A DNA stretch of 64,000 nucleotides from Hymenobacter puniceus (GCF_014333525.1 NZ_JACSCX010000001.1:124001-188000), one strand, 5' to 3'; positions 25,661 to 35,215 are shown, numbered from the stretch's first letter. Made by a program: numbers and translations. The notes: generated by a model from the sequence alone, not told the origin.

Positions 25661-26383
25661 ATGAAACGCGTCCTTATTACTGGGGCAAACCGCGGCCTGG
25701 GCCTAGAGCTCACCCGGCAGGCACTGGAGCGCGGCGACACGGTGTTTGCCACCTGCCGCCGGCCCGAATCCGCTACCGACCTGCACGAGCTGGCCAGCCA
25801 ATATCCGGCCGGCCGCCTCACGCTCGTCGCCCTCGATGTCACCAATGAAGCCAGCATCGAAGCCGCCCGCGCCACCGTGCAGGCGGCTACCGCCAGCCTC
25901 GACCTGCTCATCAATAACGCCGGCGTGTACCCGGGTGCCGGGCCCGAAGACCCGGAAAACCAGCGCCTGGGGCAGTTCACGGCCGATGTGGCGCTGCAGG
26001 TGCTGCGCGTGAATGCCGTGGGCCCGCTGCTGGTTGCGCAGGCCTTTCTGAATCTGTTGCGCGCCGGCACCAAGCCGCGCATTCTGAGCCTATCGTCGGG
26101 GCAGGGCTCCATTACCTGGAAAGCGTCCGGCGACCCGTACCACTACAGCGCCAGCAAAGCCACCCTGAATATGTACATGCGCGCTTTGGCCGCCGAAATC
26201 GGGCAGTACGGCGTGCTGTCGATGCTGGTGGATCCGGGCTGGGTGCGCACCGGCATGGGTGGCACGGCCGCCGCCCAGGACCCGGCCGTAGCAGCCAAGG
26301 GTATTCTGCGCCTCGCCGAGCAGCTGCACGACGAGGAAAACGGCAGCTTCGTGACCTGGCAGAATGAGTTTGTGCCTTGGTAG
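25661..26383 (+). CDS. short-chain dehydrogenase/reductase
   Basis: A 240-residue classical SDR with a Rossmann cofactor motif TGANRGLG (residues 8-14), NNAG (residues 85-88), the catalytic Ser145/146 region SLSSGQGS and the YSASK motif with Tyr162 and Lys166. The ATCRRP segment after the second strand has basic residues that favour NADPH over NADH. It resembles the C-factor/carbonyl-reductase-like SDR subgroup; the substrate is unknown. The start at 25661 begins the Rossmann fold directly. It has its own strong terminator and stands alone. Confidence 0.88.
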   Translation: MKRVLITGANRGLGLELTRQALERGDTVFATCRRPESATDLHELASQYPAGRLTLVALDVTNEASIEAARATVQAATASLDLLINNAGVYPGAGPEDPENQRLGQFTADVALQVLRVNAVGPLLVAQAFLNLLRAGTKPRILSLSSGQGSITWKASGDPYHYSASKATLNMYMRALAAEIGQYGVLSMLVDPGWVRTGMGGTAAAQDPAVAAKGILRLAEQLHDEENGSFVTWQNEFVPW

Positions 26384-26410
26384 ACTGTTTGTTGCCGTCT
26401 AGCGCATCAC

Positions 26411-26446
26411 AAGGATGACCTTTGAAAAAAGGTCATCCTTTTTTGT
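26411..26446 (+). terminator. intrinsic terminator after the SDR gene
   Basis: AAGGATGACCTTT (26411-26423) pairs with AAAGGTCATCCTT (26428-26440) and is followed by TTTTG. It is a textbook stem with both A-run and T-run. Confidence 0.85.
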
Positions 26447-26622
26447 TTTTGAAGCACTACAGTACGCCTTGCCAGAGCCACACGCTTTCGTGCCACCTTA
26501 CGTATCTCATTAAAAATGTAATAAAAGCAGTCCAAGTAGTTTATCTGTCCGTAAGGAAAATAAGCAGGCAGCCATTGGCACCTGATTTTACTTTCTCTTT
26601 AACCCCTTTTTCATTTCTCGTT

Positions 26623-28602
26623 ATGCGTCAAAAAGCTACTTCGCGCACTTCTTCCTGGCGTTCTGCCTTTCTAGGTTTAGCCGCACTCGGCTTGTCGGCC
26701 GGCGCTGCCCAGGCCCAAACGGCCTACGGCATAACCGCAGACCTGTTAGGTGATTATCGGCTGGTTACTTTCCAGCTGACCGCTCCCGGTACTTTTACGG
26801 CTACAGCACCGATTACTGGTTTAGCTACCGGCCAGCGGGTGGTAGGCATCGACACGCGCCCAAACACCGGCCAGCTGTTTGCGCTGGGCTATAATGCTGG
26901 GGCCACTACCAATAACGCGCAGCTTTACACGCTCGCTACGACCGGTGTTCTTACGCCCGTAGGAAGCCCAGTGACGCTGGCATTAGGTACTGATTTTACG
27001 CGTATTGGATTCGACTTCAACCCTACCGTGGACCGTATCCGGGTGACGGCCGGCAACCGAGCTAACGTTCGCCTCAATCCTGTAACGGGTGGCATTGCCG
27101 CTACTGATGGCAACCTGACCTACGCCACTACCGACCCTAACGCATCCCAGACGCCTGGCGTCGGCTCGTCGGCCTACACCAACAGCTACATTGGGGCTAC
27201 CGGCACCACGCTCTACAATCTCGACGAAGCCAACAGCCGCCTCGTCACCCAGATTCCGCCGAACGACGGCACGCTCAATACGGTGGGACCACTAGGGGTA
27301 ACCACCAACAGCAACCTGCAGATTTCAGATCTGGATGTTTATTTCAACCCGACCACCGGGCAGAACGTTGCCTATATGTCGCTGTCTACGGTGTCGCCGA
27401 CTTTCACCATCAGCAACCAGCTGTATACCATCAACCTGGCTTCTGGCGCGGCTACGGTTGCCGGTACACTAGGCAACGCCAACAATTTCACATTTATTGA
27501 CTTGACGGTAGCCATCTCCCGCCCGGCTTCGCTGCCAGCCATCACGGGCCAGCTGGTATACGCGCTGGGTGGCACCAACCTGCTCACGTTTGACTCTGCT
27601 AACCCCAGCCTGATCCGCACTTCGGTAGGTATTTCGGGCGTGGATGCCACTCAGACCTTGGTAGGTATGGACGTGCGGCCGGCCACCAACTCGCTGTATG
27701 CTCTGGGCTACAATGCCACGGCCCAGACGGCTACAGTATACACCATCAATGCCGCGACGGGAGCAGCCCGCGCCATCAATGCCACGCCGGTAGCGATGGC
27801 CCTGGGCACCGGCAGCATCGGCTTCGATTTCAACCCCACCGTTGACCGGATTCGGGTGGTAGGTGCCAACCGCGCTAATTTCCGCCTCAACCCCAACGAC
27901 GGTGCCGTGGCCTTCACCGATGGCCAGCTCACGTATGCCACCGGCGACGTTAACGCTGCCAACACGCCCTCAATCGGTGCGGCAGCATACACCAATAGCG
28001 TGGCCAACGCCACTGCTACCCAGCTTTTCGTTTACGATGAAGCCCGCAACGTGCTGGCGCTCCAGAACCCACCAAACGACGGTACGCTGAACACGCTGGG
28101 CACTACGGGACTCACCGCTACCGTGGCCCGCGACGTGGATATGGACATTTTCACTGCTGGCGCCACCAACACGGCGTATCTGGTGGCGAATGCCGCTACT
28201 AATGGCAACAGCACTTTCTACACCCTCAACACGACAACCGGTGCCACCACGGCAGTAGGCACGGTGGGCAACGGCAGCGCCATCCGCGACATTGCGGTGG
28301 CTGGGGCCGCCGGCGTGACGGGTGTGCGCCAAGCCGAGCTGGCTACCAACCTTTCTCTCTACCCCAACCCGCTGCGCGGCGTTGCCAGTGTCAGCTTCGG
28401 GCTGCCCCGCGCCGCCCGTGTTACGCTGGTCGTGACGGACGCCTTGGGCCGCACCGTGGACACGGTAGATGCAGGCCTGCGCCCGGCTGGCTCGCAAGTG
28501 GTAAAATGGGAAAGCAAAGGCCAGGCCGCCGGCACCTATTTCCTGAATCTGCGCTTCGACAACCAGCCAGCCGGCACGCGCCAGGTTATCGTGACGGAAT
28601 AA
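26623..28602 (+). CDS. DUF4394 tandem-domain secreted protein with T9SS sorting domain
   Basis: The 659-residue product has a signal peptide ending GAAQAQ (about residue 32) and two copies of the DUF4394 domain (about residues 35-305 and 310-575). Each copy has the repeated words GFDFNPTVDRIRV, NRAN-RLNP, LTYAT and PPNDGTLNT. A C-terminal sorting domain starts LSLYPNPLRGVASVSF and ends RQVIVTE. DUF4394 probably forms a beta-propeller-like surface domain; no activity is known. The type A sorting domain predicts type IX secretion. The ATG at 26623 is chosen for the signal peptide. The gene lies between two strong terminators and is a single transcription unit. Confidence 0.85.
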   Translation: MRQKATSRTSSWRSAFLGLAALGLSAGAAQAQTAYGITADLLGDYRLVTFQLTAPGTFTATAPITGLATGQRVVGIDTRPNTGQLFALGYNAGATTNNAQLYTLATTGVLTPVGSPVTLALGTDFTRIGFDFNPTVDRIRVTAGNRANVRLNPVTGGIAATDGNLTYATTDPNASQTPGVGSSAYTNSYIGATGTTLYNLDEANSRLVTQIPPNDGTLNTVGPLGVTTNSNLQISDLDVYFNPTTGQNVAYMSLSTVSPTFTISNQLYTINLASGAATVAGTLGNANNFTFIDLTVAISRPASLPAITGQLVYALGGTNLLTFDSANPSLIRTSVGISGVDATQTLVGMDVRPATNSLYALGYNATAQTATVYTINAATGAARAINATPVAMALGTGSIGFDFNPTVDRIRVVGANRANFRLNPNDGAVAFTDGQLTYATGDVNAANTPSIGAAAYTNSVANATATQLFVYDEARNVLALQNPPNDGTLNTLGTTGLTATVARDVDMDIFTAGATNTAYLVANAATNGNSTFYTLNTTTGATTAVGTVGNGSAIRDIAVAGAAGVTGVRQAELATNLSLYPNPLRGVASVSFGLPRAARVTLVVTDALGRTVDTVDAGLRPAGSQVVKWESKGQAAGTYFLNLRFDNQPAGTRQVIVTE

Positions 28603-28616
28603 TTTTCGCCTAAAGT

Positions 28617-28673
28617 AAAAAGCCTCCGAAACGGGCATCTCGCGGTGAGATGTCTGTTTCGGAGGCTTTTTTT
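28617..28673. terminator. bidirectional terminator between convergent genes
   Basis: AAAAAGCCTCCGAAAC pairs with GTTTCGGAGGCTTTTT, with an inner stem GGCATCTC/GAGATG. A-run and T-run flank it, so it can end both the DUF4394 gene (plus) and the RDD gene (minus). Confidence 0.85.
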
Positions 28674-28708
28674 GTGCCTATAATGCACCTAATTGATAGT
28701 GCGTTGGG

Positions 28709-29431
28709 CTAGCCCTGCACGGCGGCCAGGTGGGCGTGGTCGCGCAGTACGGTGCGCAGAAAGGCTTCGTCGGGAAGTTGGGTCTGGATGCCGGTGAGGG
28801 TTTTCACTTTGTTGGCCACTTCGTTGAGCAGCTCGTAGTTTTCGCGCTCCAGCCCCTTGAAAAGCAGCTGTCGGATGGTGGCTACATCGTGGTCCTGGAG
28901 CTGGGCGGCCTGCGGAAATACCACCATATAGTCAGCATCGGTGAAGGCGGGGGCCAGCGAACCACCCTGCTGGCGGGCGCGCGTGCTCACCACGGAGGTT
29001 CCGGCCGCCAAGTCGCCGATGCGCTGCCCGCGGCCGTTGGCCAGAATCACCACCACGGCAATCAGGCCGCTCAGGATGCCCGTATCCACGATGCGCAGAA
29101 TCCAGCGCAGCAGGTAGTCGCCGAAGCCGGGCCGGGTACCATCGAGCCGGATTACCTTGATGTGGCGTGCCTTTTTGCCCAGGCTCTGGCCGTTGAAGAA
29201 CAGCTCGCACAGCAGGTGGTAGAACACGGCCGGCACGCCCGCCACCAGTATGACTAGGCCCACCAGAACGTTATTGTCGGAGCCCAGCGCGCTTACCAGC
29301 AGCGCCCACAGCACTATCCAGGCCAGCAGAATCAGGTCGTCGATGATGGCTGCCACGATTCGTTCGCCCACGCTGGCAACTTCGTATTCGAGGGTGACGT
29401 TCTGGGCGGTCTGGACGCGGATGGTACTCAT
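28709..29431 (-). CDS. RDD family membrane protein
   Basis: The 240-residue protein carries an RDD domain in its first half: the first helix region ERIVAAIIDDLILLAW with the conserved Arg and Asp-Asp, and a second conserved block FFNGQSLGKKARHIKVIRLDG followed by GDYLLRWILR. There are three to four membrane segments, and a helical cytoplasmic C-terminal domain of about 80 residues. RDD proteins have been proposed as transporters or stress-related membrane proteins; the function here is unknown. The start at 29431 precedes the family region; the frame is open to 29557. It is divergent from the SpoIIM-like gene and belongs with the MoxR-DUF58 cluster. Confidence 0.85.
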   Translation of the reverse strand: MSTIRVQTAQNVTLEYEVASVGERIVAAIIDDLILLAWIVLWALLVSALGSDNNVLVGLVILVAGVPAVFYHLLCELFFNGQSLGKKARHIKVIRLDGTRPGFGDYLLRWILRIVDTGILSGLIAVVVILANGRGQRIGDLAAGTSVVSTRARQQGGSLAPAFTDADYMVVFPQAAQLQDHDVATIRQLLFKGLERENYELLNEVANKVKTLTGIQTQLPDEAFLRTVLRDHAHLAAVQG

Positions 29432-29622
29432 GGGGCAGCAGATGCCGGGCCGGGGGCCGGCTGGAATTTTTAAGGCGGAAAGAATAGCGGCGGGGTCGGA
29501 AAAATTGGCAATCTTCGCCCTGTCCGGCGGGCCGCAAATTACGGGTTCTGTCCGCATTCCGGCCGCTCCGGCGCCGCTTATTCTATCCTGGCCGTCGCGT
29601 CCTCTTTTCAGTAGCTATCCTT

Positions 29623-30576
29623 ATGCGCGAAGCCGTATTTCTTCGGATCAACGAGGCCAAGTGGAAGCAGTATGAGCTGCAGCCACCCGCCGGCCCCGAC
29701 GAGCTGGCGGCCCGCTTCGTGGAGCTGACCGACGACCTGGCCTACGCCCAGACCTTCTACCCCACGTCGCCTACCACCCGCTACCTCAACGACCTGGCCG
29801 CCAAACAGCACCAGACAATCTATCAGAACAAGCCTGAAACCACCAACCGCTTCGCGTACTTCTGGCGGCAGGAGCTGCCGCTGCTGGTAGCTCGCCACCA
29901 CCGCCCGCTGGCGGTTTCACTGGTACTGTTCACGGTATTCACGCTGCTCGGGGCCTTGTCGGCGGCCTACGACGACACGTTTGTGCGCGTGGTGCTCGGC
30001 GACGCCTACGTCAACAAAACACTGGAAAACATTGAGCGCGGCGACCCAATGGCTGTGTACAAGGGCATGAGTGAAACGCCCATGTTTCTGGCCATCACCG
30101 CCAACAACATCTATGTGGCCCTGACGGCCTACGCGCTGGGCGCCACGCTGGGGCTGGGCACGGTGTGGGCGCTGTTCCGGAATGGCATGATGCTGGGCTC
30201 GTTTCAGTACTTTTTCTACCAGAAAGGCGTGCTGCTGCCCTCATTGCTCACCATTTGGATTCACGGTACGCTGGAAATATCGGCTATTGTGCTGGCCGGG
30301 GGCGCGGGCTTCGTGATGGCGCGCGGCCTGCTGTTTCCGGGCACCTATTCCCGCACCGACGCCTTCCGCCAAGCCGCCCGCGACGGCCTGAAGCTGGCCC
30401 TGGGGCTGGTTCCCATCTTTATTGTGGCCGGCTTCCTCGAAGGCTTCGTGACGCGGCATACCGGCATGCCGCTGTGGCTGAGTCTGGGCATTATCGGCTC
30501 GTCGGCGGCCTTTATTGTCTGGTACTTCATTCTGTACCCCTTGCGCCTGCAGCGGGCCGGCCACTCTCCCGCCTGA
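29623..30576 (+). CDS. SpoIIM-like (stage II sporulation protein M family) membrane protein
   Basis: The 317-residue protein has a cytoplasmic N-terminal helical region (about residues 1-95) with the family motif FVELTDDLAYAQTFYP. It then has six or so membrane segments with the conserved NNIYVALTAYALG block and HGTLEISAIVLAGGAGF. In Firmicutes SpoIIM acts with cell-wall hydrolases during engulfment; this organism type does not sporulate, so the family must serve another envelope role. It starts the plus-strand run leading to MoxR and DUF58, with about 30 bp to the next gene. Confidence 0.88.
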   Translation: MREAVFLRINEAKWKQYELQPPAGPDELAARFVELTDDLAYAQTFYPTSPTTRYLNDLAAKQHQTIYQNKPETTNRFAYFWRQELPLLVARHHRPLAVSLVLFTVFTLLGALSAAYDDTFVRVVLGDAYVNKTLENIERGDPMAVYKGMSETPMFLAITANNIYVALTAYALGATLGLGTVWALFRNGMMLGSFQYFFYQKGVLLPSLLTIWIHGTLEISAIVLAGGAGFVMARGLLFPGTYSRTDAFRQAARDGLKLALGLVPIFIVAGFLEGFVTRHTGMPLWLSLGIIGSSAAFIVWYFILYPLRLQRAGHSPA

Positions 30577-30607
30577 TTCTTTCCTCTTCGTTATCAACTA
30601 CTGCATC

Positions 30608-31597
30608 ATGCAAGCAAGATTTACTCAGGAAGCCGATTTTCGTCAGGAGCGGGATTTCGGAGCCAAAATTGGGGCCACGTTTGAGTTTCTGGGCGCGCAT
30701 TGGCGGCCGCTAGGCAAGTGCCTGCTGTATTTCGTGCTGCCTGTGTCGCTGGTGATGGGTATCGGCATGGGGTTAATTATGAACAGCATGTTCAATCTGA
30801 TGGGACGGGTACAAACCAACCCACGAGCTATGCAGGACCCTTCCTCTGTTTTCGGAGCTTCGTACTTTTCCGGCATGGGCCTCGTGATGATCGGCGGGAT
30901 GCTGGCCTTCGTGGCCGTGATGAGCACCGTTTACAGCTACGTGCACCTGCTACTCACCGCCGAGCCCCAGGCGCCGCCTACGCCCGCGCAGGTCTGGGCC
31001 GTGATGAAGCGTCGTTTCGGCCGTATCCTGCTGTCCTTTGCACTGCTGTTTGGCTTGTATATCGCCTTTGCCGGCCTGTTTGTGGGGCTGATAGCCGTAT
31101 TAGGTGATGGGGGTATGGCGGGCCTGCTGACTTTTCTGCTATTTCCGGTGATGGTTTACCTGGGCGTGCCACTGATGCTGTACTTCCCGGTGCTACTGCT
31201 GGAGGAAGGCGGCGTGGTGGCCGCACTACGGCGCTGCTACGTGCTGGTGCGCGGCAAGTGGTGGTCGACGCTGGGCTTGGTTGTGGTAGCCGGCATGATT
31301 CAGGGCATGCTAACCATAGTATTTGCGCTGCCGCAGTACGCCGTGATGTTCGGCAAAATGCTGAAGATACCCGTACTGGGCTCCGATGTGGTGGGGATGG
31401 CCGCCCAGTGCCTGTACGTGGCGGGTGCCATGTTCACGTATCCAGTGCTGCTGCTGGCGCTGGCGTTCCAGTATTTCAACTTAGTAGAACGCAAAGAAGG
31501 TGTGGGCTTGCGCGGCCTGGTAGACAGCCTGGGGGCCACACCGGCACCGGTGGCCTACAGCCAGACCTACCGCCCCGACGACGACGGCGAATACTAA
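30608..31597 (+). CDS. polytopic membrane protein of the MoxR-DUF58 cluster
   Basis: The 329-residue product begins with a soluble stretch (FTQEADFRQERDFGAKI) and has about six membrane segments, with a RCYVLVRGKWWSTLGLVV motif near residue 220. The pattern resembles the glycerophosphodiester phosphodiesterase membrane-domain/DUF975-like group, but I cannot assign it firmly. The ATG at 30608 follows the SpoIIM-like stop codon closely, so they are cotranscribed. By position it corresponds to the membrane protein that accompanies MoxR, DUF58, SpoIIM and RDD genes in other phyla. Confidence 0.75.
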   Translation: MQARFTQEADFRQERDFGAKIGATFEFLGAHWRPLGKCLLYFVLPVSLVMGIGMGLIMNSMFNLMGRVQTNPRAMQDPSSVFGASYFSGMGLVMIGGMLAFVAVMSTVYSYVHLLLTAEPQAPPTPAQVWAVMKRRFGRILLSFALLFGLYIAFAGLFVGLIAVLGDGGMAGLLTFLLFPVMVYLGVPLMLYFPVLLLEEGGVVAALRRCYVLVRGKWWSTLGLVVVAGMIQGMLTIVFALPQYAVMFGKMLKIPVLGSDVVGMAAQCLYVAGAMFTYPVLLLALAFQYFNLVERKEGVGLRGLVDSLGATPAPVAYSQTYRPDDDGEY

Positions 31598-31671
31598 GTC
31601 CACGCTTCCCAAACCATCTACTCCGTTTTTCTGTCCCGTTTGTGGCTGCTGCCAACCTCTTTTACTCGCTG

Positions 31672-32436
31672 ATGATAGGCCGCTGCCGCCGGTGGCTGCT
31701 ACTGGTGATGCTGGTGTTGTCCTGGGCCGTCGGGCCCGTTGCGGCCCGGACGCCGGTACGCAATGCCGCCGCCGTGCGCCAGCTCTCACCCGACCGTGCG
31801 CCGGCACCCACCCTGCGCCCGCCCGCTCCGGCGCGGCTGCGCGACTTCCGGAAGCAGCGCGAATTTCAGTACGTGGAAGTGAAAAGCGAGCAAAGCGCCT
31901 GGGACTTGTTTTGGGCGCGTTTCTGGCGTTGGCTGGCAGAGCTGCTGAACACCCGTTCCGGACAGGTAGTCTGGAAATACGGCATCTACGCCGGGCTGGT
32001 GGTGGCGCTGGTATTTGTGGTGCTCAAGCTGCTTCAGATTGATTTCACCCGCGCCTTCGGCCGCGCACCACGCGCCGCCGCGCTACCCTACGACGTGGAG
32101 GGCGAGGATATTCACGGCCTGCAGTTTGAAGAGTTGATAACCTCGGCCGAAACCGCCGGCAACTACCGCCTGGCCGTGCGCTTGGGCTACCTGCAGACCC
32201 TCAAGCAGCTCACCGACCAGGGCCTGATCCGGTGGCAGCCCGACAAAACCAACCACGACTATTTGTTCGAGCTGCCCCCCGGCCCGCTGCCCGACGCTTT
32301 CCGGGAGCTGACCCGGCAGTTCGATTATGTGTGGTACGGCGAGCAGGACGACCTCGCACCAGCCCAATACGCCCAGGCACGTGCCACGCGGCTAGCTTTC
32401 CAGCAACTCCTTTCCGCCGGCCGCCGCGCCGCCTGA
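31672..32436 (+). CDS. DUF4129 domain membrane protein
   Basis: The 254-residue product has a signal anchor (RRWLLLVMLVLSWAVGPVAA), a Pro/Ala-rich periplasmic stretch, one internal membrane segment (about residues 105-125) and a C-terminal cytoplasmic DUF4129 domain. That domain is rich in Tyr, Trp and Leu (LAVRLGYLQTLKQL, LTRQFDYVWYGEQ). DUF4129 often accompanies transglutaminase-like, MoxR and DUF58 genes; its function is not known. An in-frame GTG at 31642 is an alternative start. It is 14 bp from the DUF4350 gene. Confidence 0.82.
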   Translation: MIGRCRRWLLLVMLVLSWAVGPVAARTPVRNAAAVRQLSPDRAPAPTLRPPAPARLRDFRKQREFQYVEVKSEQSAWDLFWARFWRWLAELLNTRSGQVVWKYGIYAGLVVALVFVVLKLLQIDFTRAFGRAPRAAALPYDVEGEDIHGLQFEELITSAETAGNYRLAVRLGYLQTLKQLTDQGLIRWQPDKTNHDYLFELPPGPLPDAFRELTRQFDYVWYGEQDDLAPAQYAQARATRLAFQQLLSAGRRAA

Positions 32437-32450
32437 CCTGTCCCGCACCC

Positions 32451-33911
32451 ATGACCACTTTCCGCTGGTATATGCTGGGGTTGGCGCTGCTCTTCGGGGC
32501 CTACGTGGCTGTGGAATACTACCGCCCCAAGCCCCTCGACTGGACGCCCACCTTCCAGAACAAAGACAAGATTCCGTACGGCGCCTACGTGCTCTACGAT
32601 GTGCTGCCCGAAATAATGGGCGTGGCCAAGCGCGACGTGAAAGCCGTGCGCGTGCCCATCTACAACCAGATTGAAGGCGAAGACGAGACGACCGTATCCA
32701 CTGATTCAGTGGCTCAGGCGGAGGAAAAGCAGAACTTCAACGAGGAAGCCACCGATTCCGCAGCCGCAGCTATAGATTCTGCTCATACGGCTGCTGCAGT
32801 TGCCTCCGTTGAAGCCGCCAGGCGTGCAACTGATAAAGCTGCTGACGATTCATCGTCGGTGCCCAGCGTGGAAACCGGCGACGCCGACTACATGGCGGGC
32901 CTTGCCGAATCGGGCTTTCCCAAAGCCACCTACGTGTTCGTGGATGATAATTTCACGCTTAGTAGCTCCGACTGCCGCTCGTTGCTGCGCCACGTAGCCC
33001 GCGGCAACGACGTATTCATTGCCGCCGAACAGTTCGATGCCCACTTTGCCGATACGCTGGGCTTCCGCAGTACACCTTTTGTGCAGCGCCCACGCCTGAA
33101 AAAGGCCACCCCAGAGGCACTGCTCAATGATTCGGTGCAGCTACAGTTCACCAACGCCAAGCTGGCCCGCCAGACCCGCCGCCCCCACTTCCGCCTGCCG
33201 GCGTTGGGCGCCTCCTACCGTCTGCTGCCCGACAGCGGCATGCGCGCCACCCAGCTCGCCGCCGACACTGCCGGGCGGGCCGTACTGGTGCGCGTGCCAC
33301 ACGGCCGGGGCCACCTTTACCTGTGCACGGTGCCGCTGGCTTTCACCAACTATTTCGTGCTGCAGCCCGCCACCGGCAACTTCGCGTTTGCGGCGCTGTC
33401 GTATCTGCCCACGGGCCGGCCGGTGTGGTGGGATGAGTACCAGAAGCAGGGCCGACTGGAAGAGCAGTCATTGCTGCGGGTGCTGCTGGCGCACGATGCC
33501 CTGCGCTGGGCGCTGTACCTGAGTTTGGTGGGCGCTTTGCTGTTTGTGGGCGTGGAAGCCCGCCGCCGCCAGCGCATCATCCCAGTCCTGCGGCCGCTGC
33601 CCAACACTACGCTGCTGTTTACGCGCACCGTGGCCAGCCTCTACCGCCAGGGCAACAGCCACGCCCTCATTGCCGAGAAAAAGATCCAGCTGTTTTTGGA
33701 GCATCTGCGCACCCGGTTCCACGAGCCCGGCCTCGACCTCAACGACGAAGCCGCCCGCGAGCGGCTGGCCCAGAAGTCCGGCCTGCCCCGCGCCGAGGTG
33801 GACGCCCTGGTACGCCGCATCAACTTCCTGCTCACCGCACCCCGCGTTTCCGATGCTGAATTATTAGCCTTAAATAAGGCGCTCAACGAATTCAGAAAGT
33901 CCGCTGCTTAA
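32451..33911 (+). CDS. DUF4350 domain membrane protein
   Basis: The 486-residue protein has an N-terminal anchor (residues 5-22), the DUF4350 signature KIPYGAYVLYDVLPEI, and an Ala/Glu/Asp/Ser-rich low-complexity insert (about residues 75-140). An alpha/beta domain follows, with YVFVDDNFTLSSSDCRSLL and a GRGHLYLCTVPLAFTN block. There is a second membrane segment near residue 345, and a helical cytoplasmic C-terminal region of about 115 residues. The fold resembles a ThuA/GATase-like sensor domain facing outward. The function is unknown. It follows DUF4129 at 14 bp and precedes moxR after an AT-rich gap. Confidence 0.82.
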   Translation: MTTFRWYMLGLALLFGAYVAVEYYRPKPLDWTPTFQNKDKIPYGAYVLYDVLPEIMGVAKRDVKAVRVPIYNQIEGEDETTVSTDSVAQAEEKQNFNEEATDSAAAAIDSAHTAAAVASVEAARRATDKAADDSSSVPSVETGDADYMAGLAESGFPKATYVFVDDNFTLSSSDCRSLLRHVARGNDVFIAAEQFDAHFADTLGFRSTPFVQRPRLKKATPEALLNDSVQLQFTNAKLARQTRRPHFRLPALGASYRLLPDSGMRATQLAADTAGRAVLVRVPHGRGHLYLCTVPLAFTNYFVLQPATGNFAFAALSYLPTGRPVWWDEYQKQGRLEEQSLLRVLLAHDALRWALYLSLVGALLFVGVEARRRQRIIPVLRPLPNTTLLFTRTVASLYRQGNSHALIAEKKIQLFLEHLRTRFHEPGLDLNDEAARERLAQKSGLPRAEVDALVRRINFLLTAPRVSDAELLALNKALNEFRKSAA

Positions 33912-34076
33912 AATTGCACTATGCCTCTCAATTTAATTTTACCGTTTATAATTATTCCAATAAATCTCATTTTAGGCACAAAACAGCCCTTTATAACAAG
34001 TATACGATAAACTCTATAAGATTATCCCGCTACTTCATTTTACTTTTTTCGCTTCTTCCTGCTTTTGATTGCCAAG
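33912..34076 (+). other. AT-rich gap upstream of moxR
   Basis: This 165-bp stretch is far more AT-rich than the genes on both sides. It contains no open frame of interest and no clear TAnnTTTG box. It may hold a promoter for moxR of a different class, or be the scar of a past insertion. Confidence 0.4.
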
Positions 34077-35153
34077 ATGGAAAATAATCTGACACCCGAA
34101 AACGAATTGCCGCAACCCCAGCAGCCCACGCCAGAGCTTGCCGACGAAGCTGCTACTATTACCAGCCCAGATACAACTGCCCCGGCCCCTTTCGCTACGC
34201 GCACTGACCTTAGCGCCCTCAGCCGCCACGCCGCCGCTATCCGACAGGAGCTGGGCAAGGTGATTGTGGGGCAGCAGGCGCTGGCCGAGTTGCTGCTGAC
34301 CGCCATCCTGGCCGATGGCCACATTCTGCTGGAAGGCGTACCGGGCGTAGCCAAAACCCTCACGGCCAAGTTGCTGGCCCGCACGCTGGCCGTGCCCTTC
34401 AGCCGCCTGCAGTTCACCCCCGACCTGATGCCTTCCGACGTGTTGGGCACCTCTATTTTCCGGCCTAATAAGGCGGAGTTTGAGTTCCGGCCTGGTCCCA
34501 TCTTCGCCAGCATCGTGCTGATTGACGAGATTAACCGGGCGCCAGCCAAAACGCAGTCGGCGCTGTTTGAGGTGATGGAGGAGCGGCAGGTGACGCAGGA
34601 TGGCACCCGCTACGCCGTGCCGGAGCCGTTCGTGGTGCTGGCCACCCAAAACCCTATCGAGCAGGAGGGCACCTACCGCCTGCCTGAAGCCCAGCTCGAC
34701 CGATTCCTGTTCAAGCTGCACGTCGGCTACCCGACGATGGAAGAGGAAATAGCCATTCTGCAGGGCCACCACACCGGTTTCGGTGGCACGCCGCTGGAAG
34801 CAGTGCAGGCCGTACTCAGCGCCGACGACTTGCACAGTCTGCGCGAGCAGGTGCGCCGCCAGCACGTCGAGCCCAAGCTGCTGGAATACATTGCCCGCGT
34901 GGTGGGCCAGACCCGCGCCCACAAAGGCCTGTACCTCGGCGCCTCGCCGCGGGCTTCGCTGGCCTTGCTCAACGGCGCCAAAGCCTTGGCTGCCCTGCGC
35001 GGCCGCGACTTCGTGACGCCTGAGGACGTGCAGTATCTGGCCGCGCCGGTGCTGCGCCACCGTATCCAGCTCACACCCGAGCGCGAAATGGAAGGAAGTA
35101 CCCCCGACGACATCGTGAAGCAGATTCTGCAGCAGATCGAAGTTCCTCGCTAA
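34077..35153 (+). CDS. MoxR family AAA+ ATPase
   Basis: The 358-residue protein has a Pro/Thr-rich N-terminal extension (about 40 residues), then an AAA+ core. The core has Walker A GVPGVAKTLTAK, Walker B IVLIDEINRAP, sensor 1 LATQNPIEQEGTYRLPEAQLDRF and a C-terminal lid with DFVTPEDVQYLAAPVLRHR. MoxR ATPases act as chaperones that remodel or insert cofactors into partner proteins, usually a VWA or DUF58 protein encoded next door. The DUF58 gene here is displaced by the GIY-YIG unit. An in-frame TTG at 34065 is an alternative start. Confidence 0.93.
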   Translation: MENNLTPENELPQPQQPTPELADEAATITSPDTTAPAPFATRTDLSALSRHAAAIRQELGKVIVGQQALAELLLTAILADGHILLEGVPGVAKTLTAKLLARTLAVPFSRLQFTPDLMPSDVLGTSIFRPNKAEFEFRPGPIFASIVLIDEINRAPAKTQSALFEVMEERQVTQDGTRYAVPEPFVVLATQNPIEQEGTYRLPEAQLDRFLFKLHVGYPTMEEEIAILQGHHTGFGGTPLEAVQAVLSADDLHSLREQVRRQHVEPKLLEYIARVVGQTRAHKGLYLGASPRASLALLNGAKALAALRGRDFVTPEDVQYLAAPVLRHRIQLTPEREMEGSTPDDIVKQILQQIEVPR

Positions 35154-35160
35154 GTCAGCA

Positions 35161-35215
35161 CTGTCATTGCGAGGACGAAGGACGAAGCAATCCTTCCTCT
35201 CTGTGCTCTAAACTT
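35161..35215 (+). repeat. left terminal arm of the GIY-YIG element
   Basis: The arm begins CTGTCATTGCGAG and includes CGAAGCAATCCTTCCTCTCT and GCTCTAA. All three words recur inverted at 35620-35669. It lies 8 bp after the moxR stop codon. Confidence 0.8.
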
